64,000 bases of DNA from Paenarthrobacter nitroguajacolicus (GCF_007786235.1 NZ_VNFK01000006.1:62001-126000); one strand, 5' to 3'; shown: positions 35,798 through 45,084, counted from the first letter of the stretch. Notes: a model not told the origin generated them from the letters alone. Numbers and translations: made by a program.

Positions 35798-38700
35798 ATG
35801 TTCCGCCTGGCCAAGCTGTCCCTGGGAAACCGGGCCCTGATCGCGCTGATCACCGTCTTTGCGGCGGTGTTCGGCGTGATCACCATGGGGTCGCTGAAGC
35901 AGGAACTGATCCCGTCCATCGAGTTCCCGCAGATCACGGTTGTCACGTCCATGCCGGGTGCCTCTCCGGAGGTTGTGGACAAGCAGCTGAGCCAGCCACT
36001 CGAAACGGCACTGAACAGCGTTGAGGGACTTGAGTCCACTACGTCGACGTCCCGCAACGGTGTTTCGCAAATCACCATGGTGTTCACTTATGGTTCCAAC
36101 CTGGACAGGGCGCGAAACCAGATCGACCGGGCCATCTCCAACGCCAAACGCGTGCTGCCGGCCGACGTCGAACCCCAATCCATCGCCGGCAATATCAGCG
36201 ACTTCCCTATCGTCTACCTGGCGGTGTCCTCGGACAAGCCGCTCAGTGAACTTAACGCCGACCTCCTGCGGCTCAGCGTCCCCCGGCTCCAGAAGATCGA
36301 CGGTGTCCGCGGCGCCGATGTGACCGGCGGTGCCAGCCAGCACATCCTTATCCAGCCGCGTCCCACGGACCTCGCGGCCACGGGGGCGTCCGTCCAGTCC
36401 ATCGGCAATGCACTGAAGAACAACGGCACCCTGGTTCCCGTCGGCACCATCGAGGACCAGGGCAAGACGCTGTCGCTCCAGCTGGGCAGCCCTGTGGATT
36501 CCCTCGACATCATCAAGGGACTTCCGCTGGCCGGCGCCAAGGGTGCTGCAACCATCGGAGCCGTGGCCGACGTCAGCATCGAGGACGACGCCGCCACCTC
36601 CATCACGCGTACCAATGGCAAGCCGACGCTGGCGTTGTCCGTCACCAAGAAGCCCGAGGGCGACACCGTGGCCATCTCCCACGCGGTACGGGACGCAATC
36701 GGCCCCATGGAAGACGAACTGGGCAACAACGCGACCTTCACTCCGGTCTTCGACCAAGCGCCCTTCATTGAGAAATCCATCAAGGACCTCACCACCGAAG
36801 GCTTGCTCGGCTTGGGATTCGCCGTGGCCGTCATCCTGGTGTTCCTGATGTCCGTGCGGTCCACGCTTGTGACTGCGGTCTCCATCCCGTTGTCCCTGCT
36901 GATCACGTTCATTGGCATCTCGGCCACGGGCTACTCGTTGAACATCCTGACCTTGGGAGCGCTCACCATCGCCATCGGTCGGGTGGTTGACGATTCCATC
37001 GTGGTGATAGAGAACATCAAGCGGCACCTTAGCTATGGGGAACACAAGCTGACGGCCATCCTGACGTCCATCCGCGAAGTCGCCGGCGCCATTACAGCGT
37101 CCACGCTCACCACAGTGGCCGTCTTCCTTCCCATCGCGTTCGTTGGTGACCTTGCCGGAGAGTTGTTCCGCCCCTTCGCGTTGACGGTGACCATTGCGTT
37201 GCTGTCTTCGCTGTTGGTGTCGCTGACCATCGTCCCGGTCCTTGCCTACTGGTTCCTGTCCACTCCCAATGCGGGAGCCGAAGCGGCGGTACCAGCCAAG
37301 GAAGCCGCCGCGAAGGCCCGCGAGGCCGAGCAACGGAGCCGACTCCAGCGTGGCTACCTTCCGATCCTCCAGAAGACCCAAAAACACCCGGTCATCACGT
37401 TGTCCGCGGCAGCCCTGATCCTCGTGGCAACCATCGCGGTGTCTCCGCTCTTGGCCACCGACCTGCTGGGCCGCTCAGGCGAGAACAGCATGACAGTGCG
37501 CCAGGTACTTCCGGCCGGAACCAGCCTGCAGGCCACCAGCGATGAGGCCATGAAGGTCGAGGACTCCCTCAAGGGCATCGAGGGCATCAAGGACGTACAG
37601 GTGACCTCCGGAAACGCGCAGACAGGTTTCGCTGCGCTGACGTCCACAGGATCGTCGAACTCAACGTTCACCATTGTCACGGACGAGAAGGTCAACCAAG
37701 CAAAGCTTCAGGACGAGGTCCGCGCCAAGCTCGAGGGGGCAGCAGGGAAAGTGACGGTGGGCTCTCAGCAGGGCGGTTTCGGCACGTCGTCCACCGTGGA
37801 CATCACCATCAGGGCCGCAAACTCCGCCGATCTCCGCACGGCGAGCGATGCCATGGTGAAAGCCATGGAGGGCGTTCCCGGCAGCACCGAGGTGGCCACC
37901 AACCTGGCGTCCACCCAAGCGGTGGTCCAGGTCCGCGTGGACCGGGCCAAGGCCGTGGCCGCCGGACTGACGGAGGAACAGGTAGGGGCCTTCCTGGCAT
38001 CCACTGTCAGCCCCATCCCGGCCGGCACAGTCAGAATCGAGACCAACGATTACCCGGTACAGATTGGCGAAGGCACACGGTTCACCAGCATTGCTGCGGT
38101 GCGCGCGCTCCAGCTCCCGACTGCTCGTGGCCCCGTAACGCTGGAAAGCGTAGCCGCCGTCGAACAGGTTGACACGCCGGTGTCCATCACCAGCAGCAAC
38201 GGTCAGCGGACCGCGCGGGTGACCGTGACGCCGTCGGGCTCCAACTTGGGCAGCGTCAGCACCGCGGTCCAGGAGCGCCTCACATCCGTGGAGCTGCCGG
38301 CCGGCGTGACGGCCACCATCGGAGGCGCCACTACGCAGCAGGCCGAATCCTTCCGGCAGCTGGGCTTGGCGCTGCTGGCCGCTATCGCCATCGTCTACGT
38401 GATCATGGTGGCTGCCTTCAAGTCGCTGATCCAGCCGCTGATCCTGCTGGTCTCCGTACCGTTCGCAGCAACCGGCGCCGTTGGCCTGCTGCTGGCGACC
38501 GGCGTTCCGCTGGGCTTGCCGTCGCTGATCGGCATGCTCATGCTGGTGGGCATCGTTGTCACCAACGCAATTGTGCTGATCGACCTCATCAACCAGTACC
38601 GCAAACCGCATGACGGCAGTCCCGGGATGAACGTTGCCGATGCCATTACCCACGGCGCACGCCAGCGCCTACGTCCCATCCTGATGACGGCGTTGGCCAC

Positions 38701-39016
38701 GGTGTTCGCGTTGACGCCCATGGCGTTGGGCCTCACGGGTGGCGGCGGATTCATCTCGCAGCCGCTCGCGATCGTGGTGATCGGCGGGCTGGTCTCCTCC
38801 ACGGCCCTGACCCTGGTCCTTGTCCCCGTGCTCTACAAGCTGGTGGAAGGGCGCAGGGAGAAGAAGCAGTTACTGAAGGATTTGCAGGAGAAACCGACAC
38901 CTGACGACGGCGTCAACGCCCCGCCGGGCAACGGTGCCGACGAGTTCCAGGACTGGACCACAGGCATGATTCCACGGGTAAAGGGCCGCAGGGCGGCACA
39001 TAACCCCGGAGAATAG
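35798..39016 (+). CDS. RND-superfamily efflux transporter (AcrB/SwrC-like)
   Basis: A 1072-residue inner-membrane proton-driven exporter with the HAE-RND layout: TM1 near residues 12-32, a large external loop, six membrane helices around 335-500 including the proton-relay motif GRVVDDSIVVIENI, then a second half with a helix near 540, another external loop and a final bundle (about 860-1045). The nearest functional analogue is Bacillus SwrC/YerP, which expels surfactin-like lipopeptides. No membrane-fusion protein or outer-membrane factor is nearby, as expected for a Gram-positive. The ribosome site is AGGAGT. A strong terminator follows. Confidence 0.9.
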   Translation: MFRLAKLSLGNRALIALITVFAAVFGVITMGSLKQELIPSIEFPQITVVTSMPGASPEVVDKQLSQPLETALNSVEGLESTTSTSRNGVSQITMVFTYGSNLDRARNQIDRAISNAKRVLPADVEPQSIAGNISDFPIVYLAVSSDKPLSELNADLLRLSVPRLQKIDGVRGADVTGGASQHILIQPRPTDLAATGASVQSIGNALKNNGTLVPVGTIEDQGKTLSLQLGSPVDSLDIIKGLPLAGAKGAATIGAVADVSIEDDAATSITRTNGKPTLALSVTKKPEGDTVAISHAVRDAIGPMEDELGNNATFTPVFDQAPFIEKSIKDLTTEGLLGLGFAVAVILVFLMSVRSTLVTAVSIPLSLLITFIGISATGYSLNILTLGALTIAIGRVVDDSIVVIENIKRHLSYGEHKLTAILTSIREVAGAITASTLTTVAVFLPIAFVGDLAGELFRPFALTVTIALLSSLLVSLTIVPVLAYWFLSTPNAGAEAAVPAKEAAAKAREAEQRSRLQRGYLPILQKTQKHPVITLSAAALILVATIAVSPLLATDLLGRSGENSMTVRQVLPAGTSLQATSDEAMKVEDSLKGIEGIKDVQVTSGNAQTGFAALTSTGSSNSTFTIVTDEKVNQAKLQDEVRAKLEGAAGKVTVGSQQGGFGTSSTVDITIRAANSADLRTASDAMVKAMEGVPGSTEVATNLASTQAVVQVRVDRAKAVAAGLTEEQVGAFLASTVSPIPAGTVRIETNDYPVQIGEGTRFTSIAAVRALQLPTARGPVTLESVAAVEQVDTPVSITSSNGQRTARVTVTPSGSNLGSVSTAVQERLTSVELPAGVTATIGGATTQQAESFRQLGLALLAAIAIVYVIMVAAFKSLIQPLILLVSVPFAATGAVGLLLATGVPLGLPSLIGMLMLVGIVVTNAIVLIDLINQYRKPHDGSPGMNVADAITHGARQRLRPILMTALATVFALTPMALGLTGGGGFISQPLAIVVIGGLVSSTALTLVLVPVLYKLVEGRREKKQLLKDLQEKPTPDDGVNAPPGNGADEFQDWTTGMIPRVKGRRAAHNPGE

Positions 39017-39044
39017 CGGACTCCTCACAGATTCACCCCTGAAA

Positions 39045-39073
39045 GCAGGGCCGGGAACAATTCCCGGCCCTGC
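39045..39073 (+). terminator. Intrinsic terminator after the RND gene
   Basis: A perfect 13-bp stem GCAGGGCCGGGAA/TTCCCGGCCCTGC with loop CAA. The downstream T-tract is short (CCTGTTA). Confidence 0.8.
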
Positions 39074-39090
39074 CCTGTTACAGGCACTGA

Positions 39091-39121
39091 TACATGCAAA
39101 TGCATCTAGTTTGAGGTACAC
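39091..39121 (+). promoter_or_regulatory. Promoter with MarR-type palindrome for the LLM oxidoreductase operon
   Basis: The dyad TA-n-ATGCA-AA-TGCAT-n-TA occupies 39091-39108. TACACT at 39116-39121 is a candidate -10, which places the dyad over the -35. The second gene of the operon encodes a MarR regulator, the likely ligand of this site. Confidence 0.55.
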
Positions 39122-39164
39122 TGTTCACAGAGCCCGGGACCACGGGCAGGGAGAAAGGCATATC

Positions 39165-40289
39165 ATGCAGATCGGCGTATTCAGCGTCAGCGACATCACC
39201 ACTGACCCCACTACGGGCCGCACGCCCACGGAAAACGAACGCATCAAGGCGTCCGTCGCCATCGCCAAGAAGGTCGAAGAAATCGGCATGGATGTCTATG
39301 CCCTGGGCGAGCACCACAACCGGCCCTTCTTCTCTTCCTCCCCCACTACCACGCTGGCCTACATCGCGGCCCAGACCGAACGCATCACGCTCTCAACGGC
39401 CACCACGCTGATCACCACCAACGATCCGGTCAAGATCGCCGAAGACTTCGCCATGCTCCAGCACCTTTCGGATGGGCGCGTGGACCTGGTGCTCGGCCGC
39501 GGTAACACGGCACCGGTGTACCCGTGGTTCGGCAAGAACATCCAGGACGGCATCGAGCTCGCGATCGAGAACTACAGCCTGCTCCGCAAGCTGTGGGACG
39601 AGGACACGGTGAACTGGTCAGGCAAGTTCCGCACGCCCCTGCAGAATTTCACGTCCACCCCGCGCCCCCTTGACGACGTTGCCCCCTTCGTCTGGCACGG
39701 GTCCATCCGCACGCCGCAGATCGCGGAAGTGGCCGCTTACTACGGCGACGGCTTCTTCGCCAACAACATCTTCTGGCCCAAGGAGCACTACCAGCAGCTC
39801 ATCGGCCTCTACCGTGAGCGCTACGAACACTATGGACACGGCAAGGCAGACCAGGCAATCGTCGGCCTTGGAGGCCAGTTCTTCATGAGGAAGAACTCCC
39901 AGGATGCCGTCAAGGAATTCCGCCCGTACTTCGATAACGCACCTGTGTACGGGCACGGGCCGTCGCTTGAGGACTTCACGTCGCAGACCCCCCTGACCGT
40001 GGGCAGCCCGCAGGAAGTCATCGAAAAGACACTGACCTTCCGTGAGGCCTTCGGTGACTACCAGCGCCAACTGTTCTTGATCGACCACGCGGGCCTTCCC
40101 CTGAAGACCGTGCTGGAGCAACTGGATCTCTTTGGCGAGGAAGTCCTTCCGGTCCTGCGCAAGGAATACGCTGCCATGAAGCCCGCCCATGTTCCGGACG
40201 CTCCGACCCACGCATCGCGCGTTGCTGCAGCACTGGAGGCCAAGGTCAGCGAATCCGCCGCAGCCGGCGCCGCGGGGCAGGACGCCTGA
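39165..40289 (+). CDS. LLM-class (luciferase-like) flavin-dependent oxidoreductase
   Basis: A 374-residue TIM-barrel protein of the bacterial-luciferase superfamily, using FMN or F420. Segments such as MDVYALGEHHNRPFFSSSP, AAQTERITLSTATTLI, DPVKIAEDFAMLQHLSDGRVDLVLGRG and VGSPQEVIEKTL are typical of the CE1758/MSMEG-type group. The physiological substrate is unknown. ATG 39165 is supported by AGGGAGAAAGG upstream. The stop overlaps the start of the following marR gene by one base (TGATG), indicating an operon. Confidence 0.88.
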   Translation: MQIGVFSVSDITTDPTTGRTPTENERIKASVAIAKKVEEIGMDVYALGEHHNRPFFSSSPTTTLAYIAAQTERITLSTATTLITTNDPVKIAEDFAMLQHLSDGRVDLVLGRGNTAPVYPWFGKNIQDGIELAIENYSLLRKLWDEDTVNWSGKFRTPLQNFTSTPRPLDDVAPFVWHGSIRTPQIAEVAAYYGDGFFANNIFWPKEHYQQLIGLYRERYEHYGHGKADQAIVGLGGQFFMRKNSQDAVKEFRPYFDNAPVYGHGPSLEDFTSQTPLTVGSPQEVIEKTLTFREAFGDYQRQLFLIDHAGLPLKTVLEQLDLFGEEVLPVLRKEYAAMKPAHVPDAPTHASRVAAALEAKVSESAAAGAAGQDA

Positions 40290-40750
40290 TGTCCGGCCCC
40301 TCGGCGTCCTCGGCCGTCCGCCTCGCCGCCGAAACCTGGGAGTCGTTGTTCCGCTCCCAGGTGGCGGTGATGCGGAAGCTTCAGTCCGGACCGGCGTTCA
40401 AGACCCTTCCCGTCAAGGAATACGACGTCCTGTTCACGCTCTCCAGGTGCCCCTCGGGCCAACTCCGCCTGAATGAAATCAACGACAAAGTGCTGCTGAG
40501 CCAGTCCAGCTTGAGCCGCTTGGTGGACCGCTTGGAGAAGCGCGGCCTGGTGGAGCGCACAACAGCGCCCGACGACGGCCGGGGAGTCCTGCTGTCACTC
40601 ACCGAAGCGGGCCGCGAGCTTCAAAAGACCATCGGCCGGGAACACGTGCGCGACATCGCGCATCTGGTGGCACCGGCACTCACGGTTGAGGAACAGCGCG
40701 AACTGTTGCGTCTGACGGAGAAGCTCCGCGCTTCAGTGGCCGGACACTAG
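40289..40750 (+). CDS. MarR-family transcriptional regulator
   Basis: A 153-residue MarR protein. The winged helix spans KEYDVLFTLSRCP..LRLNEINDKVLLSQSSLSRLVDRLEKRGLVERTTAPDDGRGVLLSLTEAG (residues 43-108). It is co-transcribed with the LLM oxidoreductase, and a palindrome in that operon's promoter is a likely target, giving autoregulation. Its stop codon shares the CTAG with the stop of the convergent transglutaminase-like gene. Confidence 0.9.
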   Translation: MSGPSASSAVRLAAETWESLFRSQVAVMRKLQSGPAFKTLPVKEYDVLFTLSRCPSGQLRLNEINDKVLLSQSSLSRLVDRLEKRGLVERTTAPDDGRGVLLSLTEAGRELQKTIGREHVRDIAHLVAPALTVEEQRELLRLTEKLRASVAGH

Positions 40751-41553
40751 CGCAGGCTGACGAGCTCCCGGGGATCTTCCACCGGGAGCTCGCCGTTGAT
40801 CGAGGCACTGACCCTGAGGGTCTTCAGTGACAAGCTCCCACCCACCGTGGACAAGAAAGCCGTGTCCGAGGAGTCACGTCCGGCAGTGATGCGGAGCATG
40901 GATTCACGCGGCGCCAACCCGGTGGGGTCAATGATGCGCCAGGCGCCGTCAACGTAGGCCTCAGCCACTGCGTGGAAGTCCATGGGACTCAAGCCCGGGG
41001 CGTAGACAGCAGCAAGGCGTGCGGGAACATCCTTGGCCCTCAACAGCGCAATGGCAAGGTGGGCGAAATCCCGGCACACCCCCTTACGGTGAAGCAGCGT
41101 TTCCACTGCGCCGTCCGTGCCGCGGGAGGAACCGCTGACGTAGCGGAGTTCCCCATGCACCCAGTTGCGGACAGCGTGCAGCAGGTCGGCCCCCTGCAGG
41201 CTGTTGAACTCGGCGTAGGACGTGGGCAGCAGCCTGTCGGACTCGGCATAGCGGCTGGGCCTGACGTAGCGGATCAGTTCCATGGGACTCGACGTATCCG
41301 GCTGGGCAAAGCCGTGAACCGTTGCCCGGTAATCCACCGTTACCTCGCTCGGCTCGCTGAACTCCAGGTAGTGGAAACGGCCCCCATGATGGTCGCGCAG
41401 TTCAGCAAAGGGAACCTCAACGCCTGCGACGGTGATGGACAGGTCTTCAATCACCGAGTCGTAACCAGAGTTGTTGGCCACGGCTATGGCCATGGCCACC
41501 TTCGTGTTGGCTGCGGTCTTGAAAACGAGCGAGGCAGCAACGTTGCGTTCCAT
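40747..41553 (-). CDS. Transglutaminase-like cysteine protease-fold protein
   Basis: A 268-residue protein of the bacterial transglutaminase-like family. The catalytic triad is visible as C160 (KGVCRDFAHLA), H194 (MDFHAVAEAY) and D209 (RIIDPTGLAP). An N-terminal beta domain of about 90 residues precedes the core, as in actinobacterial proteins of this family found with circularly permuted ATP-grasp genes; such partners are absent here. There is no signal peptide, so it is cytoplasmic. ATG 41553 is supported by CGGAG. The convergent gene overlap is four bases. Confidence 0.85.
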   Translation of the reverse strand: MERNVAASLVFKTAANTKVAMAIAVANNSGYDSVIEDLSITVAGVEVPFAELRDHHGGRFHYLEFSEPSEVTVDYRATVHGFAQPDTSSPMELIRYVRPSRYAESDRLLPTSYAEFNSLQGADLLHAVRNWVHGELRYVSGSSRGTDGAVETLLHRKGVCRDFAHLAIALLRAKDVPARLAAVYAPGLSPMDFHAVAEAYVDGAWRIIDPTGLAPRESMLRITAGRDSSDTAFLSTVGGSLSLKTLRVSASINGELPVEDPRELVSLR

Positions 41554-41621
41554 TAATCTCCGGGATGGTTGCGGCGGGCAGCCCCCAATGCCGCCATGGC
41601 GTGGATCAGTCAATCGCGGGA

Positions 41622-42470
41622 CTACAGATTGACCTTCAGAGACAGTAGCATCCGCTGGACATTGGCGAATTCCGAACCGTGGGCCACGTACTTCGCTGCC
41701 AGGTCCAGCGTGTCGAAAGACTTGGCCGGGGCCACTTTCTCGTCGGCGGCGAAGGCGTGGATCGCCGGGACGTCCCCGAACGAATAGTCGCCCTTTCCGG
41801 CCGGCCCCAGCACACGGTTCCGCAGTTCGCAGGAGTGGCCGTCCACGCCCGCCACCACGTTGGTGATGCCGTAGGAGCCAAAGAACTTGTAGCCCTGGAC
41901 CACCCGGAAGACCACCCTCGGGTCGATAGTGTCCGGACCATCGGAGTGCGGAACATCCAGGGGGACACTGCTGATCACCACATAGGGGCGGCCCTGTCCC
42001 GCAGCGCAGGCGGCCGGGTCAGCCGGAGGCAGGCCTGTTTGCAGCGCGGCAATGTACCGGCCCTCACCGTCCTTGACTTCCACCTTCAGCGCACCTGCCA
42101 AGGAGCCCGGCTCAGGGCTCACCGACTGGGCAATCCACTCCGCAGGCAGCTCGAAGCTGACAGTCTTGGCAGAGTCGGTGTAGGTCTTCCACGACACAGC
42201 CGTGGCTGCAGGGCTCGGTCCGGCACTGGCTGTTTCGCTTGGCCCAGCCGATGCGGAAGGCGAGCCGGAGGCGGCGTCCGTGGCCGCCGTCGTGCTTTCG
42301 GGCGTTCCGGTCCCCGATTCGGAACTGTTGGGCTGGGAGCTGGTTGTCGAACTGACCTGCGGTCCCTTGTTTTCGGCCGAACAGGCCGCTCCGGCCACGA
42401 GGATGCCACCTGCCAGCACCACGGCAGCAAGCCTCGTCGAGGTAGGGACCGCGATCATCATGCCCTTCAT
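41622..42470 (-). CDS. Putative lipoprotein of unknown function
   Basis: A 282-residue protein. A signal peptide ends at Cys30 (ILVAGAAC), a somewhat degenerate lipobox. A Ser/Thr/Pro/Ala-rich linker runs to about residue 90. The C-terminal domain (about 92-282) holds three further cysteines and no family I can name; SWKTYTDSAKTVSFELPAEWI resembles the start of proteins of the PsbP/LpqN-like kind, but only weakly. It is divergent from DUF1684, with a TAGGCT-N6-ATG promoter. Likely attached to the outer face of the membrane. Confidence 0.75.
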   Translation of the reverse strand: MKGMMIAVPTSTRLAAVVLAGGILVAGAACSAENKGPQVSSTTSSQPNSSESGTGTPESTTAATDAASGSPSASAGPSETASAGPSPAATAVSWKTYTDSAKTVSFELPAEWIAQSVSPEPGSLAGALKVEVKDGEGRYIAALQTGLPPADPAACAAGQGRPYVVISSVPLDVPHSDGPDTIDPRVVFRVVQGYKFFGSYGITNVVAGVDGHSCELRNRVLGPAGKGDYSFGDVPAIHAFAADEKVAPAKSFDTLDLAAKYVAHGSEFANVQRMLLSLKVNL

Positions 42471-42476
42471 GGGCTC

Positions 42477-42518
42477 AGCCTAGCGGCGGTGATGCCGCGA
42501 CACGCACAGGGCTAGGCT
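42477..42518. promoter_or_regulatory. Divergent pair of -10 elements, both TAGGCT
   Basis: On the minus strand TAGGCT at 42477-42482 precedes the lipoprotein ATG by six bases. On the plus strand TAGGCT at 42513-42518 precedes the DUF1684 ATG by six bases. The elements are identical and only 30 bases apart, so the two promoters overlap. Confidence 0.55.
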
Positions 42519-42524
42519 GAGGGT

Positions 42525-43193
42525 ATGGCTCCCGACCAGAACGACGAACCCGAGGACAACATCCCCACCATGTCAGCGGTGGACATAGCGGACTGGCGCC
42601 TGCGGACGTTCGCGCTCTACGACAAGGTGCGCCAACTCGCAGCCACCAACCCCTTTGATGCCCATGTCTTTTGGCGTCAGGAGCGGGACCTGATGTTTGC
42701 CACGCATCCTGCTTCGGCACTCACCGCGGACATGAAGGCTTCATTTTCCGGGCTGCGCACCGCGGACTACGACCCCTCCTACCGCCTCTACGTTGCTTTG
42801 TCTCCGGAAGGTGCCGGCCAGGAGATGAACGTCGAGACGGGCACCGACGGCGTCGTACCCTTCACACGGATCGGCACGTTTGAGCTGCCCGGGCTCGGCT
42901 CATTGGCCGCCTGGCGGCTCAGGAGCTATGGCGGCGGGATCTTTGTACCCTTCCGCGACGCTACGGCGGGCAAGGATGGCGGAAGCTACGGAGCGGGCAG
43001 GTACCTGTTGGACACGGTCAAGGGGTCGTTCCATGGGACCCGCGGAACCGGGAACGAGCAAGAGTTCGTCCTCGACTTCAACTTCGCCTACAACCCGTCC
43101 TGCGCCTACAACGAGGCGTGGGCGTGCCCGCTTGCAGGTCCGGCCAACCGGTTGGCCGTGGAAGTGCCTGTGGGAGAGCTTTACCTGGGCTAG
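42525..43193 (+). CDS. DUF1684 family protein
   Basis: A 222-residue cytoplasmic protein. The DUF1684 signature is visible as GGIFVPFRDATAG..YGAGRYLLDT near residues 136-165 and LDFNFAYNPSCAYNEAWACPLAGPANRLAVEVPVGE at the C-terminus. The function of this family is unknown; conserved Cys/Tyr/Trp residues in the C-terminal motif suggest a binding or catalytic site. The ATG follows TAGGCT by six bases. Its stop shares CTAG with the convergent permease gene. Confidence 0.85.
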   Translation: MAPDQNDEPEDNIPTMSAVDIADWRLRTFALYDKVRQLAATNPFDAHVFWRQERDLMFATHPASALTADMKASFSGLRTADYDPSYRLYVALSPEGAGQEMNVETGTDGVVPFTRIGTFELPGLGSLAAWRLRSYGGGIFVPFRDATAGKDGGSYGAGRYLLDTVKGSFHGTRGTGNEQEFVLDFNFAYNPSCAYNEAWACPLAGPANRLAVEVPVGELYLG

Positions 43194-44386
43194 CCAAAGA
43201 GGCCGCCGGGGCCAACAGCGGCGAGCGCCGCAATGGCCGCGAGTATTGTCAGCGGTGCCACGATCAGACCGAACACCGCGTACCCCTTCCACTTGACCAG
43301 CACGTTCATCCGCACCAACCTGTCGTGCCACAACAGCGTGGCCAGCGACGCCCACGGCGTGATCAGGGGTCCCGCATTGACGCCTATCAGCAGGGCGGCC
43401 ATCCTCTGGGGGGTTCCCGCCAGCGGTTCGGCCAACAGGTAGGCGGGCAAGTTATTCACGACATTGGACCCCAGGGCACCTGTCATGGCCAACCTCAGCA
43501 AGTCAGGGAAGCCATTCCCCGCACCTGCCACCTCACCGAGCAGCACGGAGGCTCCAAGGTACTGGGTTGCCTCGACTACCAGGAAAAGCCCGCACGTAAA
43601 GAGCAGCAGCGACCATGGAATCAACGTCAATGTGAGGACCTTGGGCCGACGGACGGCGAATACCACCGCCAGGATGACCGCAGCAACCGTGGCAGGAATC
43701 CAGATGGCGGCACCGGATACCAACGCCGGCAACAGCAACACCAAGACCACCGCGCTGACCAACAGCAGCACCCTGTCCTGGGATGCCCTGGACGAGGGCA
43801 CCCCGAATGGCCGGGTGGAATCGCGCGCATACGTCTTGCGCAGTTCATGCCGAAAGACGATGGCTATGAACGCCAAGGGGACCAGAACGGCGGCCAACGA
43901 AGGTGCCCACATGAGTTGGGCGAACTGGGCGGGACTGATGCCTCCCAGATTGTGCTGCGCCAAAAGGTTGGTCAGGTTGGAAATGGGAAGCAGCAGGCTG
44001 GCTGTGTTGGCCAGCCACACAGTGGTCAGGGCGAAAGGCAGGACGGGCAGGCCTGCTTGGCGGGCCACGGTGACCACCACCGGGGTGAGGAGAACCGCCG
44101 TCGTATCCAGCGACAGGAAAACGGTACTGAGGGTGGCGAACAGCGCCACAAGCAACCACAACACCACACTGCGTCCACGCCCCCACCCACGCAGATGGCG
44201 GGCGATCCACTGAAAGGCGCCGGCTTCGCTGACCAACTCGGTCACCACTGTCATGGCAACGACGAAACCCAGGATGGGCGCCACCCGGTCCACGAGCACC
44301 GCCACTTCCTGCCATGGCAGGACACCCGTGGCAACGGTGATCCCACCTGCCACGAGAAGGACCAAGCCGATGATCGCCAGACGCAT
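43190..44386 (-). CDS. SLC13/ArsB-type anion permease
   Basis: A 398-residue polytopic membrane protein with about 10-11 helices in two similar halves. Conserved elements are FLSLDTTAVLLTPVVVTVARQAGLP in the first half, ANTASLLLPISNLTNLL, and GALGSNVVNNLPAYLL with GPLITPWASLATLLW in the second. This places it in the ion-transporter superfamily with ArsB and CitMHS/DASS carriers. The substrate (arsenite, dicarboxylate or other anion) is not resolved, and no ars genes are nearby. TAGAAT lies 7 bases before the ATG. Confidence 0.85.
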   Translation of the reverse strand: MRLAIIGLVLLVAGGITVATGVLPWQEVAVLVDRVAPILGFVVAMTVVTELVSEAGAFQWIARHLRGWGRGRSVVLWLLVALFATLSTVFLSLDTTAVLLTPVVVTVARQAGLPVLPFALTTVWLANTASLLLPISNLTNLLAQHNLGGISPAQFAQLMWAPSLAAVLVPLAFIAIVFRHELRKTYARDSTRPFGVPSSRASQDRVLLLVSAVVLVLLLPALVSGAAIWIPATVAAVILAVVFAVRRPKVLTLTLIPWSLLLFTCGLFLVVEATQYLGASVLLGEVAGAGNGFPDLLRLAMTGALGSNVVNNLPAYLLAEPLAGTPQRMAALLIGVNAGPLITPWASLATLLWHDRLVRMNVLVKWKGYAVFGLIVAPLTILAAIAALAAVGPGGLFG

Positions 44387-44393
44387 GGAACGG

Positions 44394-44495
44394 ATTCTAA
44401 GCCCGGTCCCTGCGTACTGCCTTCACGGCACGGCAACAGGCGTCACCGTACTGTAAGCAATGAAGCCCCCGCCGCGTAGCGTCGAAGCCTAGCCT
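44394..44495. promoter_or_regulatory. Divergent -10 elements between the permease and DM13 genes
   Basis: The minus-strand TAGAAT at 44394-44399 is seven bases before the permease ATG. The plus-strand TAGCCT at 44490-44495 is six bases before the DM13 ATG. Neither start has a ribosome site at normal spacing. Confidence 0.5.
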
Positions 44496-44501
44496 TTAAC
44501 C

Positions 44502-45059
44502 ATGAATACACTCCGGAGACTGATCCGGGCCCACAGGACCTTCGCTGCTGTGGCAGGGGTGGCGGTCCTTTCCCTGCTGGTGGTCGGGGCAGCCTTGTTC
44601 CAGCCGTGGCGGCTCTTCACCAGCAGCAGCGTGGACGAAGCCCTGCCGGCCGCACCAGTGGCCGGGAGCGTGTCAGCAGAGGTTGAGGCGACCGTGGTTG
44701 AAACGCCTGCCGCCAGTGGACCGGTGGTTCTGGGCACGGGCGCCTTCCAATCCCAGGAACATGAGACCACCGGCACGGCCCGGTTGCTGAAACTGCCGGA
44801 TGGAAGTCACCTGCTCCGCCTGGAGAACCTGGCCAGCAGCGACGGTCCTGACGTCAAAGTCTGGCTGAGCAGCCAGGAAGCCGGCGGTGATTGGTTCAAG
44901 TACCGCTCGGGACGCTATGTGGACCTCGGGGCCGTCAAGGCAACCCATGGAAACCAGAACTACGTCATCCCGGCCGGGACCGACATCGCGGGCTTGGCCT
45001 CCGTGGTCCTTTGGTGCGACCGGTTCAGTGTTGCGTTCGGGTCGGCGCCACTCGCCTGA
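44502..45059 (+). CDS. DM13-domain membrane-anchored protein
   Basis: A 185-residue protein. An N-terminal membrane helix (about residues 13-33) anchors an external region: a linker rich in Ala/Val/Glu, then a DM13 domain from about residue 78 (GTGAFQSQEHETTGTARLLKLPDGSHLLRLENL..DVKVWLSS..YVIPAGTDIAGLASVVLWCDRFSVAFGSAPL). DM13 domains carry a conserved near-C-terminal cysteine (present in VLWCDRF) and have been proposed to take part in redox or electron transfer; the function here is unknown. The likely leaderless promoter is at 44490. Confidence 0.85.
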   Translation: MNTLRRLIRAHRTFAAVAGVAVLSLLVVGAALFQPWRLFTSSSVDEALPAAPVAGSVSAEVEATVVETPAASGPVVLGTGAFQSQEHETTGTARLLKLPDGSHLLRLENLASSDGPDVKVWLSSQEAGGDWFKYRSGRYVDLGAVKATHGNQNYVIPAGTDIAGLASVVLWCDRFSVAFGSAPLA

Positions 45060-45084
45060 GGTGTTGCCGGCGGATGGGAGGACG

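Noticed and set aside
43118..44479. Gln/Gly-rich 453-residue frame opposite the anion permease
   Set aside because: Typical antisense shadow of a membrane-protein gene; no domain or ribosome site.
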